NCBI GenBank assembly: GCA_947283485.1
Contig: CAMYOU010000001.1
Coordinates: 62,001 to 126,000, forward strand
DNA: 64,000 bases
Source: an uncultured Peptostreptococcaceae bacterium
GTDB lineage: Bacteria > Bacillota > Clostridia > Tissierellales > Peptoniphilaceae
Direction: 5' to 3'
Shown here: positions 52,258-61,907 of the stretch, one piece after another
Layout of the letters: every line of letters starts with the position of its first letter
How positions within the stretch are numbered: the stretch's first letter is position 1
Position numbers and translations under genes: made by a program
The notes under the pieces: generated by a model
The model's input: the letters and a program-made list of their open reading frames with translations, nothing else
Database searches by the model: none
Told to the model about the DNA's origin: nothing

Positions 52258-52456
52258 TTGAAAGATCGTCACGACAAGGTGGATTCATCATGCGGTCGCT
52301 TTTCGTAATGTGCGGATCGTGTGTGTCGTCGATTTTGTTCGCGGTTGTCTCCTCAAGGAAGCGGATCGTGCGTCGACGGTCGCGGCGCAGACGATGCGCG
52401 TCGTTCGTCGAGATCACATCATCGGGGGCAATCGTCCGGTCAACATCGTTCGGGCA

Positions 52457-52484
52457 CAAAAAAACCGCCCGTAGGCGGTCGTGC
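52457..52484 (-). terminator. Terminator of murC
   Basis: ACCGCC and GGCGGT arms with T-tract on the minus strand touching the murC stop. Confidence 0.75.
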
Positions 52485-53857
52485 TATTTCTTTTCGCAGA
52501 GCATTTGCGCGAGGATATGGGGATTTCCGCAGCCGGTCGTGATGACGACGTCGCCTTCGCCGATGCGGGTTAAGAGATATGCCTTGGCGTCGTCAAAAGT
52601 TTTTTTGTACACGGCGTCCTTGCCTTTGTCGGTGAGTCGCTCGACGAGGTCTTCACTCTTGACACTGGGGTCGAAGCGTTCGCGTGCGGCGTAGATTTCC
52701 GTGACGACGATTTCATCCGCGTCGTCAAATGCGCCCGCAAATTCTTCTATGAGTTTTTTCGTGCGGCTGTAGGTGTGCGGTTGAAACGCGCAGATGAGTT
52801 TGCCTTGGACATGGGGTTTTAATGCCCCGAGGGTGGCGGCGATCTCCGTGGGATGGTGTCCGTAGTCGGTTAAGATGCTCGCGCCGTGTGCTTCGCCGAC
52901 GCGTTCGAGTCGACGGTGGAGTCCCTTGTATTCGTCGAGATAGTCGCGCACGATGTGGATGTCGATGCCGGTTTCCACGGTCGCGGCGATGGCGGCAAGC
53001 GCGTTGTAGATATTGTAGCGACCGATGATCGCAAGGTGGAAATCGATCAGTTTTTTACCTCTTTGATAGAGGTCGAAATGCGCGTGCCCGGCCGGGTCGA
53101 AGTGGACATTGGCGGCATAATAGTCCGCCGCGGAATCTTCGAGTGAGAAGGTCACGACGCGTCCCTTGACGGTCGGGATGAGTCGTCTCACACCTTGATC
53201 GTCGTAGTTTAGGATCGCGGTCGCGTTCTCGTCGAGATGTTCCATATAGGTGTTGAATGTCTCGACGATGTGGTCGAGATCGCGGTAAAAATCGAGATGA
53301 TCCGCATCGATATTGAGGATGACGGCGATGGACGGATAGTAATTGAGGATGTTCGCCTTAAACTCGCACGCCTCGGTGACGAGATATTCGCGTCCGCCGA
53401 CGAGGACATTGCCGCGAATTTCGTCGAGATCCCCGCCGATGAGAATGGAGGGATCGGTATCGGTGTGGATGAGAATTTTCGAAATCATGCTCGTCGTCGT
53501 GCTCTTGCCGTGCGAGCCGGAGACGGCGATCGAATGTACGTAATTGCGCATGAGCGCACCGAGAAAGACGCCGCGACTGACGACGGGGACACCCGTCTTA
53601 CGGGCGGCGATGAGTTCTTCATTGTCGTCCGCGATGGCGTCGGTGTAGACGACAAGATCCGGACTCTTGATATTGTCGCGACTTTGACCGATCGTGACGT
53701 CGATGCCGCGTTCACGGAGCACTTTCGTATGTTCGTTCTCCTCGCGATCCGAGCCGGTCACGAGATAGTGTTGTGCATGAAGTAATGCTGCAATGCCCGA
53801 CATGGACACTCCGCCGATGCCGATGAAGTGAATGTGCGGGTAGCGTTTTTGATCCAT
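52484..53857 (-). CDS. murC: UDP-N-acetylmuramate-L-alanine ligase
   Basis: 457 residues from ATG 53857. Motifs: HIHFIGIGGVSMSGIA (UDP-binding N-terminus), GSHGKSTTTSMISK (ATP loop), NIDADHLDFY, and TDYGHHPTEIAAT with the conserved His/Glu. It adds L-alanine to UDP-MurNAc in the cytoplasm. A TTG at 53872 has AGAGGA eight bases upstream and is an equally good start; the ATG itself has no clear ribosome site. The gene stands alone, not in a division cluster. Confidence 0.95.
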   Translation of the reverse strand: MDQKRYPHIHFIGIGGVSMSGIAALLHAQHYLVTGSDREENEHTKVLRERGIDVTIGQSRDNIKSPDLVVYTDAIADDNEELIAARKTGVPVVSRGVFLGALMRNYVHSIAVSGSHGKSTTTSMISKILIHTDTDPSILIGGDLDEIRGNVLVGGREYLVTEACEFKANILNYYPSIAVILNIDADHLDFYRDLDHIVETFNTYMEHLDENATAILNYDDQGVRRLIPTVKGRVVTFSLEDSAADYYAANVHFDPAGHAHFDLYQRGKKLIDFHLAIIGRYNIYNALAAIAATVETGIDIHIVRDYLDEYKGLHRRLERVGEAHGASILTDYGHHPTEIAATLGALKPHVQGKLICAFQPHTYSRTKKLIEEFAGAFDDADEIVVTEIYAARERFDPSVKSEDLVERLTDKGKDAVYKKTFDDAKAYLLTRIGEGDVVITTGCGNPHILAQMLCEKK

Positions 53858-54003
53858 TTCAAATGTAAACAAAGAGACACGTCCTCTCATATTTTTCGGA
53901 TAACAATTTTATGGAAAAGAAATTCGTATTTTATCCCATTGATTATAATACACGCGTCGGGGTTTGTAAAACGTGGACGCCGCGGGCATATCGAAAGGGA
54001 GCA

Positions 54004-54012
54004 TGGTATACT
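54004..54012 (+). promoter_or_regulatory. Extended -10 promoter of the serine hydrolase
   Basis: TGGTATACT 15 bases before the start, so the leader is very short. Confidence 0.55.
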
Positions 54013-54027
54013 CGAGACGGTGATGTT

Positions 54028-54975
54028 ATGAAAAAAATCTTTTGGTGTCTCTTCCTTCTCCCGATCCTCGTCGCCTGCTCGAACGGGGCGGAAGAAGAGA
54101 TCGCGACGGAGCCGATTGCGCTTACGGATCGAGGCGCCATCGACGAACTCGAACGGACGCGGGAAGCGCGGGTGAAAGAGGCGATCGCGCCGATTGCCGA
54201 GAAATATCTCACACGGGGCGAAGGCGACGTGTCGTACTATTTCAATGCGATCGATTGGGAAGAACCCGTGACGTACAATGTCCACGAGATGTGTCCCGCG
54301 AGCGTCATGAAAATCTATATTCTCGCGCGCGTGGCAGAGGGGATTCGGGACGGTTCGATCGATCGCAATGAAACGTGTGCTATGGAGGCGGGCAATGTCG
54401 CCGAGGGCGGCGGGGACTTGCAGTTCGAACCGTATGGGAGTACGTTTTCAGTTGGAGAACTCGTCCGCGAAATGATGCGCAAGAGCGACAATACCGCGTC
54501 GAATATGCTCCTCGATGTCGTCGGCGGAATCGACGAGATGAATCGGAGCATCGCACGTTGGCAACTCGAGCACACGCTCTACGGAGGGAAATTCCTGGGA
54601 CCCGATGTACCGATTAGTCCCGTACACAATGCGACCACCGTTGCCGACGTGGGGGAGCTCCTCACACGGATTGCACGCGGGGAATTTCTCGGAGGTGCGT
54701 GGGACGCATCCATCGTCGAGGAGATGACCCACACCGAGAACAATACGAAGATCGCAGCGAGACTCCCTAAGGGCGTTCGGATTGCACACAAGACCGGCGA
54801 GATCGAAGACCTCGAGCACGACGCCGCGATCCTCACGACCGACATGGACACCTACGTCCTTGTCATCTTTATGGACGAGGGATCGAACGACGATTTCATC
54901 GAACGCATTGCGGGATTCTCCGAAGCCGCGATGAAAAAAATCCTCGAGATCGAACGTGCGGACGCCGCGCAATAA
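54028..54975 (+). CDS. Class A beta-lactamase-like serine hydrolase lipoprotein
   Basis: 315 residues. Signal with lipobox ILVAC (Cys17). The penicilloyl-serine fold motifs are all there: SVMK with Ser92/Lys95, SDN at 153-155, and KTG at 255-257. The catalytic Glu of true class A enzymes (ExxLN motif in the omega loop) is not apparent in the WQLEHTLYGGKFLGPDV region. It may be a wall-peptide hydrolase or binding protein rather than an antibiotic-degrading enzyme. Orientation is divergent from murC, a wall-synthesis neighbour. ATG at 54028 is preceded by a weak ribosome site. Confidence 0.82.
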   Translation: MKKIFWCLFLLPILVACSNGAEEEIATEPIALTDRGAIDELERTREARVKEAIAPIAEKYLTRGEGDVSYYFNAIDWEEPVTYNVHEMCPASVMKIYILARVAEGIRDGSIDRNETCAMEAGNVAEGGGDLQFEPYGSTFSVGELVREMMRKSDNTASNMLLDVVGGIDEMNRSIARWQLEHTLYGGKFLGPDVPISPVHNATTVADVGELLTRIARGEFLGGAWDASIVEEMTHTENNTKIAARLPKGVRIAHKTGEIEDLEHDAAILTTDMDTYVLVIFMDEGSNDDFIERIAGFSEAAMKKILEIERADAAQ

Positions 54976-54990
54976 AAACGCCGACCCTAC

Positions 54991-55020
54991 GAAGAGAACG
55001 CAGATCGGAAGAGAACGCAG
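54991..55020. repeat. 13-bp direct repeat GAAGAGAACGCAG
   Basis: Two exact copies at 54991-55003 and 55008-55020, a 17-bp period, just before the terminator hairpin. Confidence 0.45.
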
Positions 55021-55035
55021 GTCAAATGAAGAAGA

Positions 55036-55078
55036 TAAAAAACGCGGAAGCGGAAATTCTGCCGCCGCGTTTTTTTGT
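55036..55078. terminator. Bidirectional terminator between serine hydrolase and MATE genes
   Basis: AAAAAACGCGG and CCGCGTTTTTTT outer arms. Confidence 0.75.
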
Positions 55079-55122
55079 TGGAAAATCGGATGGGAAATGT
55101 TTGTGAAACATTTTTGCGCCTA

Positions 55123-56463
55123 TCAGGCTTCGCTCTCCTCAAACCGCCGCTCGATCGTCCATGCTTTGCGATGGACGAACCATTGCGGCGAGAGCCCTTT
55201 GATCATGCACGAGATCGTGATCGCGTAGAAGATTCCCGCCACGCCGTACCGAGGCATGAGGAGGAGTGCCATCGGAATGCGCAGGACATTCCCGATGATT
55301 GAGGTCGCCCCCGTGTAGATTGCCTCGCCCATGCCGCCGAGCGAACCGATCGCCGCCGCTTCGAGCGCGGAGAAGGGTTGCGCGATCGTCATCGCCGTGA
55401 GATAGATGATGCCGTACCGAATCGTCTCCTCGTCGTGGATAAAGGCATAGAAGATCGGACGTTTGAAAAGATAGAGGAGAAGCCCCGTGACAAGACCCGT
55501 CGCCGTCGCGATGACATAGCCTTTGCGAATGCCCTCGCGCACACGATCGGCTTTCTTCGCCCCGACATTCTGCGCCGTGAAGACCGAGAGCGAAGTCGAG
55601 AGCCCGAGAAACGACAGCCAGCCGATCGACTCGATCTGCAAACCGATCTGTTGCGCCGCGAACGCCGCCTCGCCGTAAGCGTTGATATACCGCGCGATGA
55701 TCGACGAAACGAGCGCAAAGAGCATGTTCTGCACCGCCACGGGTGCACCGAAATGCGCGATGCGTTTGAGATACTCGCCCTTGAGACCTCTTAGGATATG
55801 GATGTTATGAAAATGAGGATTGCGCCGACTTGCCAAGAGAAAGAGAAAGAAGATCGTCGCTTGCGAGATGCTCGTCGCAATCGCCGCCCCCGCAATCCCG
55901 AGTTTGAACGTGAACATGAGGAGCGGATCGAGGACGATATTGAGTACGAGACCGATCGTATTGAGTCGGAACGTGAGCGTGGAATTGCCGAAGCCGTGAT
56001 AGATGCCCGTCATCACGACCGAGAGGATGTGAAACGGATTCCCGAGCATGACGAAGAGAAGATAGGTCTCCGCCATCTTGACCGTCGAAGGATCTTCCAC
56101 GCGGAAAAACGAGAGAATCGGAACCCGGAAGAGAAGGACGATCGTCACGTAGACGAGACTCATGAGAAGCCCGAGCCCGAGCGCGTTCTCGATGTACCCG
56201 CGAATATGCGATTCGTTCCGCTCGCCCATGCTCTGCCCCGTCCCGACCTCCGCGCCGACTTTCGCGAGATTTGCCAAAGACATCGAAAGCCACACGAGAA
56301 ACCCTGCCATGCCCGCCGCCGCGACCGCCTGCGTTGAGAGTCTGCCGAGCCAGAACATATCCGAGATATTGTAACTCATCTGGATGAGGCTTGTGCCCAT
56401 GATCGGAAGCGCGAGTGAAAAAAGTTGTTTGTATGTATTGCCGTCCGTAAGATTTTTTTCCAT
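55123..56463 (-). CDS. MATE family efflux transporter
   Basis: 446 residues, about twelve helices in two halves. It starts LTDGNTYKQLFSLALPIMGT, then NISDMFWLGRLSTQAVAAAG, EVGTGQSMGERNE, and in the second half VQNMLFALVSSIIARY and QNVGAKKADRVREG. This is the DinF/NorM-like MATE fold exporting cationic compounds with Na+ or H+ exchange. GGAGGGCGCGCA lies before the ATG. Substrate is unknown. Single gene. Confidence 0.94.
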   Translation of the reverse strand: MEKNLTDGNTYKQLFSLALPIMGTSLIQMSYNISDMFWLGRLSTQAVAAAGMAGFLVWLSMSLANLAKVGAEVGTGQSMGERNESHIRGYIENALGLGLLMSLVYVTIVLLFRVPILSFFRVEDPSTVKMAETYLLFVMLGNPFHILSVVMTGIYHGFGNSTLTFRLNTIGLVLNIVLDPLLMFTFKLGIAGAAIATSISQATIFFLFLLASRRNPHFHNIHILRGLKGEYLKRIAHFGAPVAVQNMLFALVSSIIARYINAYGEAAFAAQQIGLQIESIGWLSFLGLSTSLSVFTAQNVGAKKADRVREGIRKGYVIATATGLVTGLLLYLFKRPIFYAFIHDEETIRYGIIYLTAMTIAQPFSALEAAAIGSLGGMGEAIYTGATSIIGNVLRIPMALLLMPRYGVAGIFYAITISCMIKGLSPQWFVHRKAWTIERRFEESEA

Positions 56464-56553
56464 ATTGCGCGCCCTCCTTTCATCGATAGATACAGTATAA
56501 CGGAAAGTTCACCCAAATCCTATCGCCGGCAAAATCTGCGTACCCTGCGAATG

Positions 56554-56590
56554 CAAAAAAAGATCGGACGTTGTGTCCGATCGATTTTTA
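56554..56590 (-). terminator. Terminator after the second SDR gene
   Basis: Minus strand GATCGGACAC and GTCCGATCTTTTTTT arms, overlapping the end of the gene. Confidence 0.75.
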
Positions 56591-57349
56591 TGAAAGTTTC
56601 ATCATCTTTTCCTCGATGGCGAGGATCCACGGATGCGGGAGCACGCGCGAGAAGAAACGAATCCATTTGGCGATGAAACTGGAGATGGAGATGTCTTTCT
56701 TACGTGCCGCACGCCGTAGTGCGGTGTCGACGACTTTTTCCTTCCTCTCAAACCCCATGGATTTGATGAAATTGACGCTCGCGTCCGTGCCCGCCCGGTC
56801 AAAAAATTCCGTCTTGACGGGATTGGGGCAGATGGCGATGACGTGGATGCCGCGCTTTCTCTCCTCGCGTGAAATCGCCCGCGCAAAGGAGAGCACATAG
56901 GCTTTGGTCGCGGCGTAGATCGCAAGATGCGGTTGCGGGAGAAAACCGGCGACGCTCGCAAAGAGATAGAGCGTCGATCCGCTTTCCATCTCGGGGAGGG
57001 CGGCGTGCGTGAGGGCGGTCAGTGCGCGGACATTGAGATCGACCATGCCGACCGCGTCTTCATAGCTGTGATCGCGGAGCGTGCCCGCGATGCCGTAACC
57101 CGCGGCGAGGACGACGTCGCCGAGCGTGAGATCTTGAAGATGCAAGGCGAGTCTCTTCACATCCGCGGGGTCTTCGAGATCCGCGGGGAAGATCTCCGCG
57201 TCGATGTGGAGTGCTTCGGCGAGTGCGCGCATGCGTTCCTCTCGACGCGCGACAAGGAGGAAACGATCCTCGGGGTATTTCTCCGCGAGCCTTTTTACAA
57301 ATTCCGCACCGAGCCCGCTCGATGCGCCGGTAATAAGATGCGTCTTCAT
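56588..57349 (-). CDS. SDR family NAD(P)-dependent oxidoreductase
   Basis: 253 residues. TGASSGLGAEFVKRLAEKY is the cofactor segment, VLAAGYGIAGTL the NAG-equivalent region (AAG here), FASVAGFLPQPHLAIYAATKAYVLSF provides Ser, Tyr and Lys. The C-terminus is long and basic. It belongs to the DltE/YqjQ-like group. The gene overlaps the pncB stop by 4 bases. Substrate unknown. Confidence 0.88.
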   Translation of the reverse strand: MKTHLITGASSGLGAEFVKRLAEKYPEDRFLLVARREERMRALAEALHIDAEIFPADLEDPADVKRLALHLQDLTLGDVVLAAGYGIAGTLRDHSYEDAVGMVDLNVRALTALTHAALPEMESGSTLYLFASVAGFLPQPHLAIYAATKAYVLSFARAISREERKRGIHVIAICPNPVKTEFFDRAGTDASVNFIKSMGFERKEKVVDTALRRAARKKDISISSFIAKWIRFFSRVLPHPWILAIEEKMMKLS

Positions 57350-58800
57350 GCCCGATGCTCCGCCAGGAGTTTTTGCTGCATACTCCAGAGTTTCTCCGAG
57401 AAGTCGACGATGTAGAGATGCGGATTGTCAAAACGCTTGACCTCGGGCCAGAGACTTGCGACTTCTTTCTCGCAATAGGCACGGATCTCTTCGATCGACG
57501 GAAGTTCGTAGACGAGCTTGCCCGCTTGGAAAATTGGGACCATGAGCGTGCGTGCGCGGAAATTGGTGAGCGTTCTTCGCTTCCACGTAAACACGGGGTC
57601 GAAGATCTCGAGCGGTTTCGTGTCGTCGATCACTTCGTCCGCGAGCACGATGAGATCCGCCTCGGCGTGTCCGGTCTTTCTGTCGTAGAGACGGACGGTG
57701 TTCTTAAAACCGGGGAGCGTGATCTTCGCGACGTTCTCGCTCACTTTGATCTTGGGGATGATCTTGCCGTCTTCTTCCGATGCGACGAGTTTGTATACGC
57801 CGCCGAAGACGGGTTCGCTCTTCGCGGTGATGAGTCTTTCGCCCACGCCGAAACTCGTATAGGTCGCGCCCTGACTTAGGAGTTCGCGGATCGTGTATTC
57901 GTCGAGGGACGAACTTGCGACGATGCCGCAGTCCTCATAGCCCGCTTCGTCGAGCATGCGTCTGGCCTCTTTGGAGAGATAGGCGAGGTCGCCCGAGTCG
58001 ATGCGGATGCCTTTCGGACGTTTGCCCAAGGGTTTTAACACTTCGTCGAAGACGCGGATCGCATTGGGGACACCCTGACGCAGAACGTCGTACGTGTCCA
58101 CGAGGAGCGTGCACGCGTCGGGGAAAGTCTCTGCATAGGTCTTAAAGGCTTCGTACTCGCTCGGATAGAGCATGATCATCGAATGTGCCATTGTGCCGAG
58201 CGCGGGAGAACCGTAGAGCGAATCCGTAAGCGTGTTCGCCGTGCCGACGGCACCTGCGATATAGCTTGCCCTTGCCCCGAGGATCGCGCCGTCGGGACCC
58301 TGTGCGCGACGTGAGCCGAATTCCATGACGGGACGACCCTCGGCGGCACGCACGATGCGGCTCGTCTTCGTCGCGATGAGACTCTGGTGATTGATGGAGA
58401 TGAGGATCATCGTCTCCATGAGTTGCGCCTCGATGATCGGCGCACGCACCGTCACGAGCGGCTCTTTGGGAAAGACGACCGTGCCTTCCGGTACCGCCCA
58501 GATGTCGCCGGTGAAACGGAAATTCGCGAGATACTCGAGAAAACGCTCATCGAAGATGCCCTTTTGGCGGAAAAATTCGATGTCCTCGTCGTCGAACGAG
58601 AGATTTTGGATGTATTCGACCATCTGCTCGAGACCTGCCGCGATGGCAAAACCGCCGCCGTCGGGAACCGAGCGAAAATACATGTCAAAATACGCGATCA
58701 CGTCTTTTTTGCCGGAGAGATAATAGGCATTGCCCATCGTAAATTCATAGAAGTCCGTGAGCATGGAGAGATTCCTGCCCATGGTCCAGTCCGTTTTCAT
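57346..58800 (-). CDS. pncB: Nicotinate phosphoribosyltransferase
   Basis: 484 residues. LTDFYEFTMGNAYYLSG start, EFGSRRAQGPDGAILGARASYIAG with the phosphoribosylation His-equivalent region, GTMAHSMIMLYPSEYEAF, LLVDTYDVLRQGVPNAI, GIRIDSGDLAYLSKEARRML, and FGVGERLITAKSEPVFGGVYKLV. It makes nicotinate mononucleotide from nicotinate for NAD. The Firmicute-type length matches. It starts 9 bases after the M29 peptidase gene. Confidence 0.95.
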   Translation of the reverse strand: MKTDWTMGRNLSMLTDFYEFTMGNAYYLSGKKDVIAYFDMYFRSVPDGGGFAIAAGLEQMVEYIQNLSFDDEDIEFFRQKGIFDERFLEYLANFRFTGDIWAVPEGTVVFPKEPLVTVRAPIIEAQLMETMILISINHQSLIATKTSRIVRAAEGRPVMEFGSRRAQGPDGAILGARASYIAGAVGTANTLTDSLYGSPALGTMAHSMIMLYPSEYEAFKTYAETFPDACTLLVDTYDVLRQGVPNAIRVFDEVLKPLGKRPKGIRIDSGDLAYLSKEARRMLDEAGYEDCGIVASSSLDEYTIRELLSQGATYTSFGVGERLITAKSEPVFGGVYKLVASEEDGKIIPKIKVSENVAKITLPGFKNTVRLYDRKTGHAEADLIVLADEVIDDTKPLEIFDPVFTWKRRTLTNFRARTLMVPIFQAGKLVYELPSIEEIRAYCEKEVASLWPEVKRFDNPHLYIVDFSEKLWSMQQKLLAEHRA

Positions 58801-58809
58801 ATTGCCTCC

Positions 58810-60039
58810 TTATGCCCAGTCTCCGTCTATGAAGACGGGCGTCTCTTGATCGCCTTTCACGCCGACGATGGAGAGATCTTTCGTCCCCACCATGAAATCG
58901 ACATGGACGAGCGATTCATTCGCCCCGTGCGCATCGAGTTCCTCGGAGGAGAAATTCTCTCCGCCCTCGATCGTTGTCGGGTATGCCTGCCCGAACGCGA
59001 GGTGGCAGCTTGCGTTCTCGTCGAAGAGCGTATTTTGGAAGATGATGCCCGAGAGCGAAATGGGACTGTGATACGGCACGAGCGCGACTTCGCCGAGCCT
59101 ACGTGCGGCGTCGTCAATTGCGAAGAATTCGTCGAGCACGCTCTTCCCGATCTCGGCGTCGTAGTCCGTCACATAGCCGTCCGCAAATTGCACCCAAAAA
59201 CGATCGACGAGTTTGCCGTTGAGGGAAAGGGGTTTCGAAGAATAGACGATGCCGTCCACGCCGTATTTGTGCGGCATGGTGAAGACTTCTTCGGTCGGCA
59301 TGTTCGCGACGAAAGGATGCCCCTTGCGGCTTTCGCCTGCGCCGCCGAGCCAGAGATGCCCCTCGGGAAGACGGATCGTAAGATCCGTGCCGTTCGATGC
59401 ATGATAGACGAGCTTGTCAAAACGCGCGTCGTTTAAGAAACACATTTTTTCTTCGAGCGTCGCGAGATGTTCCCCCCACGCCGCGACGGGATCGTCCTTG
59501 TCCACCCGCGTCGTCTTGTAGATTTCCTCCCAGAGTCTCTCGACCGCTTCGTCTTCGGGGAGATCGGGGAAGACTTTCTTCGCCCAAGCGGGATCGGCGT
59601 ACGCGACCACACACCAGACGTATTCGTCGTTCATGAGCGCGTCGTTGTGCTCCTTAAGCGCGGTCGATCGTGCGCGACTTGCCGCGCTGATGCGTTTGGG
59701 ATCGACGGGTTTTAAGAGATCGGGATCACCCGAGTCGATCGCGATGAAACTCGCGTCCATCTCTCGATACTCTTTCATCTCGAGGACGAGCGATTCAGGA
59801 ACTTTCTCAAACGTTTCGTCCGCCGCGTGGAGGAATCGTGCGCGCGTGATCTCGTCGTCGGAGATGTTCACGATGACATTCGACGCGCCGTGTGCGTACG
59901 CCTCCTCGGTGAGTGCGCGGGCAAAGGGAATCGCGTCCGTCGAGGTGCGAATGACGACCGGTTTCCCTGCCGAGAGCGCGATGCCCTTCTCGATTACGAG
60001 TCGCGCGTAGGACTGTAGTTTTTCTTCGTGTGTTTTCAT
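58810..60039 (-). CDS. Aminopeptidase, M29 family (AmpS/PepS)
   Basis: 409 residues from ATG 60039 (AAAGGAGCAAGT). Conserved: SAGKPVVIRTSTDAIPFARA, FIAIDSGDPDLLKPVDPKRI, HASNGTDLTIRLPEGHLWLG with a metal His, NMPTEEVFTMPHKYGVDG with Glu ligands, and LAFGQAYPTTIEGG and HVDFMVGTKDLSIVG at the end. M29 enzymes are cobalt or zinc aminopeptidases of the cytoplasm. It fits the peptide-fermentation set together with M17 at 31523. Confidence 0.94.
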   Translation of the reverse strand: MKTHEEKLQSYARLVIEKGIALSAGKPVVIRTSTDAIPFARALTEEAYAHGASNVIVNISDDEITRARFLHAADETFEKVPESLVLEMKEYREMDASFIAIDSGDPDLLKPVDPKRISAASRARSTALKEHNDALMNDEYVWCVVAYADPAWAKKVFPDLPEDEAVERLWEEIYKTTRVDKDDPVAAWGEHLATLEEKMCFLNDARFDKLVYHASNGTDLTIRLPEGHLWLGGAGESRKGHPFVANMPTEEVFTMPHKYGVDGIVYSSKPLSLNGKLVDRFWVQFADGYVTDYDAEIGKSVLDEFFAIDDAARRLGEVALVPYHSPISLSGIIFQNTLFDENASCHLAFGQAYPTTIEGGENFSSEELDAHGANESLVHVDFMVGTKDLSIVGVKGDQETPVFIDGDWA

Positions 60040-60171
60040 ACTTGCTCCTTTCCGATGGAACGGTTGCATTCCTTTTCGCTTTTATTCTATCAAATTTTCG
60101 CCGCGCGGAATGCAAAAAGGCGGAAAATCGAAATTTTGTAAAATCATTGGGCGCGTACGGGAGAAAAGGGG

Positions 60172-60177
60172 TATACT
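60172..60177 (+). promoter_or_regulatory. Candidate -10 of the NMT1-type ABC operon
   Basis: GGTATACT 77 bases before the substrate-binding protein; the -35 is unclear. Confidence 0.4.
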
Positions 60178-60253
60178 GAATTTGTCGAAAAAAGCGCACG
60201 CGGAAATCGTCGTGCGCCATCCGATAGAATTTCATAGAAAGAAGGGATTGTAG

Positions 60254-61207
60254 ATGAAAAAAAGATTTTTAGCAAGTCTTCTTGCACTCATGATGCTCCT
60301 CGCGGCTTGCACCGGCGCACCTGCTGTGACGACGGGAGAAAAAACGGCACCCGCGACGACGGAGACGGTCGCGACGAGTGAAAGCGCGGCACCGCTCCGC
60401 GTCGTGAGCCTCAAGGGTCCCACGACATTCGGCGTCGCCACGATGAAAGACATCGACCTTACCGTCACGGCACTGCCCGAGGAAGCGGTCGCGAAGATCA
60501 CCAAAGGCGAAGCGGACATCGCATTCTTGCCGGCGAACCTCGCTGCCGTCCTCTATAACAAATCCAAAGATCTCGAGGCACTCGCGATCAACAACTACAA
60601 TGTGCTCTATCTCGTCTCGAACGAAGTCGAGGACGCGAAAGACGCGAAGACGATCTATTCCGTCGGCAAAGGCGCAACCCCCGAGGCGATCCTCTCGATC
60701 TATCTCAAGGAACACGCACTCGCACCCGAGGTCATCTATGTGAACGAACCCGCCGAAGCCCTCGCACGGATGAAAGAGGACAAGGCGACGGCACTCTTGC
60801 CCGAACCGTTTGTCACCGTTGCGAAGACCAAAGTTCCGGATCTCAAAGTCCTTGAGGACATGGGCACGGCACTCGGCGCGAAAGACGTCTCCGTCATCAC
60901 GGGCATCGTCGTCGCGAAGAAAGACTTTGTCGAAGCGAACGGCGCACGCATCGATGCGTTTCTCGCCGCACTCAAGGAGAATGTCGCGCACATGAACGCA
61001 AATTCGGACGAGACGGCAAACGCCGTCGAAGAACTCGGCATCGTGCCGGCAAAAATCGCGGCAAAAGCGATCCCCGCACTGAACCTCAAGATCGTGACCG
61101 GCAAGGAGATGGAGGATGAACTTACGAACTACTACGAAGCACTCTTCGCGGAAAACCCCAAACTCGTCGGCGGCGAAGTCCCCGCGAGCGCGTTCTATCG
61201 CAAGTAA
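60254..61207 (+). CDS. ABC transporter substrate-binding lipoprotein (NMT1/THI5-like)
   Basis: 317 residues with signal and lipobox LLAACTG (Cys at about 20). The mature part contains RVVSLKGPTTFGVATMKDID, KITKGEADIAFLPANLAAVLYN and YVNEPAEALARMKEDKATAL, the pattern of nitrate/sulfonate/pyrimidine-precursor (NMT1) binding proteins with an ABC operon next to it. The ligand could be a pyrimidine such as HMP, a sulfonate or other small molecule. Confidence 0.83.
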   Translation: MKKRFLASLLALMMLLAACTGAPAVTTGEKTAPATTETVATSESAAPLRVVSLKGPTTFGVATMKDIDLTVTALPEEAVAKITKGEADIAFLPANLAAVLYNKSKDLEALAINNYNVLYLVSNEVEDAKDAKTIYSVGKGATPEAILSIYLKEHALAPEVIYVNEPAEALARMKEDKATALLPEPFVTVAKTKVPDLKVLEDMGTALGAKDVSVITGIVVAKKDFVEANGARIDAFLAALKENVAHMNANSDETANAVEELGIVPAKIAAKAIPALNLKIVTGKEMEDELTNYYEALFAENPKLVGGEVPASAFYRK

Positions 61208-61907
61208 ACTCTTTGCAATTGTCTTCTGGGCGAGCCTCTGGGAGCTGGCGGCGTCACACACGCCGCTTCTTCCTCGCCCTGAGGCGGTCTTTTTGCGTTT
61301 CACCGAACTTCTCATGACGGGAGAGACCTATGCGGTTCTTCTTCGTTCCGTCATCCCCATCTACGGCGGCTTTCTCATCGCAGTCGTGCTCGGCACGATG
61401 CTTGCGACGGTCGCTTTTTTCGTGCCGTTTTGGAAAGAGACGATCGGCGTCGCGGTCTCGTTCTTCCGCACGATTCCCGTCGCGGGACTCACGATTCTCC
61501 TTGTCATCTTTGCGTCGTCGCGGATCCTTCCGTGGATCGTCGTCGTCGGCATGCTCATCCCCATCTTCTACGAGGCGTCACTCGGGGGATTCTCTTCCGC
61601 AGATGCGCGCGAACTTGAGATGGCAAAACTCTATCATTTCCATCCGAGCGCGATCTTTTTCCACATTCGCGTGCCGCGACTCATGGACTATCTTGCCGTC
61701 GCGGCGAAGACCTCGATGGGGATCGCGTGGAAAGCCGCCGTCGCCGCCGAAGTCATCGCCATGACGCGCGGCGGATTCGGCGAGGAACTCTATTATGCAA
61801 AACTCACGCTCGATACCGAGGAACTTTTTGCGTGGATCTTCGCGCTCATCCTCTTTGCCAAAGGCTCGGAGATCATCGTATCGCGCGTGATGAGGAGGCT
61901 CGCATGA
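61116..61907 (+). CDS. ABC transporter permease (SsuC/ThiX-like)
   Basis: 263 residues if the ATG at 61116 is used. It has AAGGAG seven bases upstream but overlaps the previous gene by 92 bases, and its first 31 residues are basic and not domain-like. The membrane domain begins at about residue 32 (LFAIVFWASLWELAA) and has the permease loop EMAKLYHFHPSAIFFHIRVP (the EAA motif equivalent). No other in-frame start codon is seen between the two genes. It pairs with the small ATPase that follows. Confidence 0.78.
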   Translation: MNLRTTTKHSSRKTPNSSAAKSPRARSIASKLFAIVFWASLWELAASHTPLLPRPEAVFLRFTELLMTGETYAVLLRSVIPIYGGFLIAVVLGTMLATVAFFVPFWKETIGVAVSFFRTIPVAGLTILLVIFASSRILPWIVVVGMLIPIFYEASLGGFSSADARELEMAKLYHFHPSAIFFHIRVPRLMDYLAVAAKTSMGIAWKAAVAAEVIAMTRGGFGEELYYAKLTLDTEELFAWIFALILFAKGSEIIVSRVMRRLA

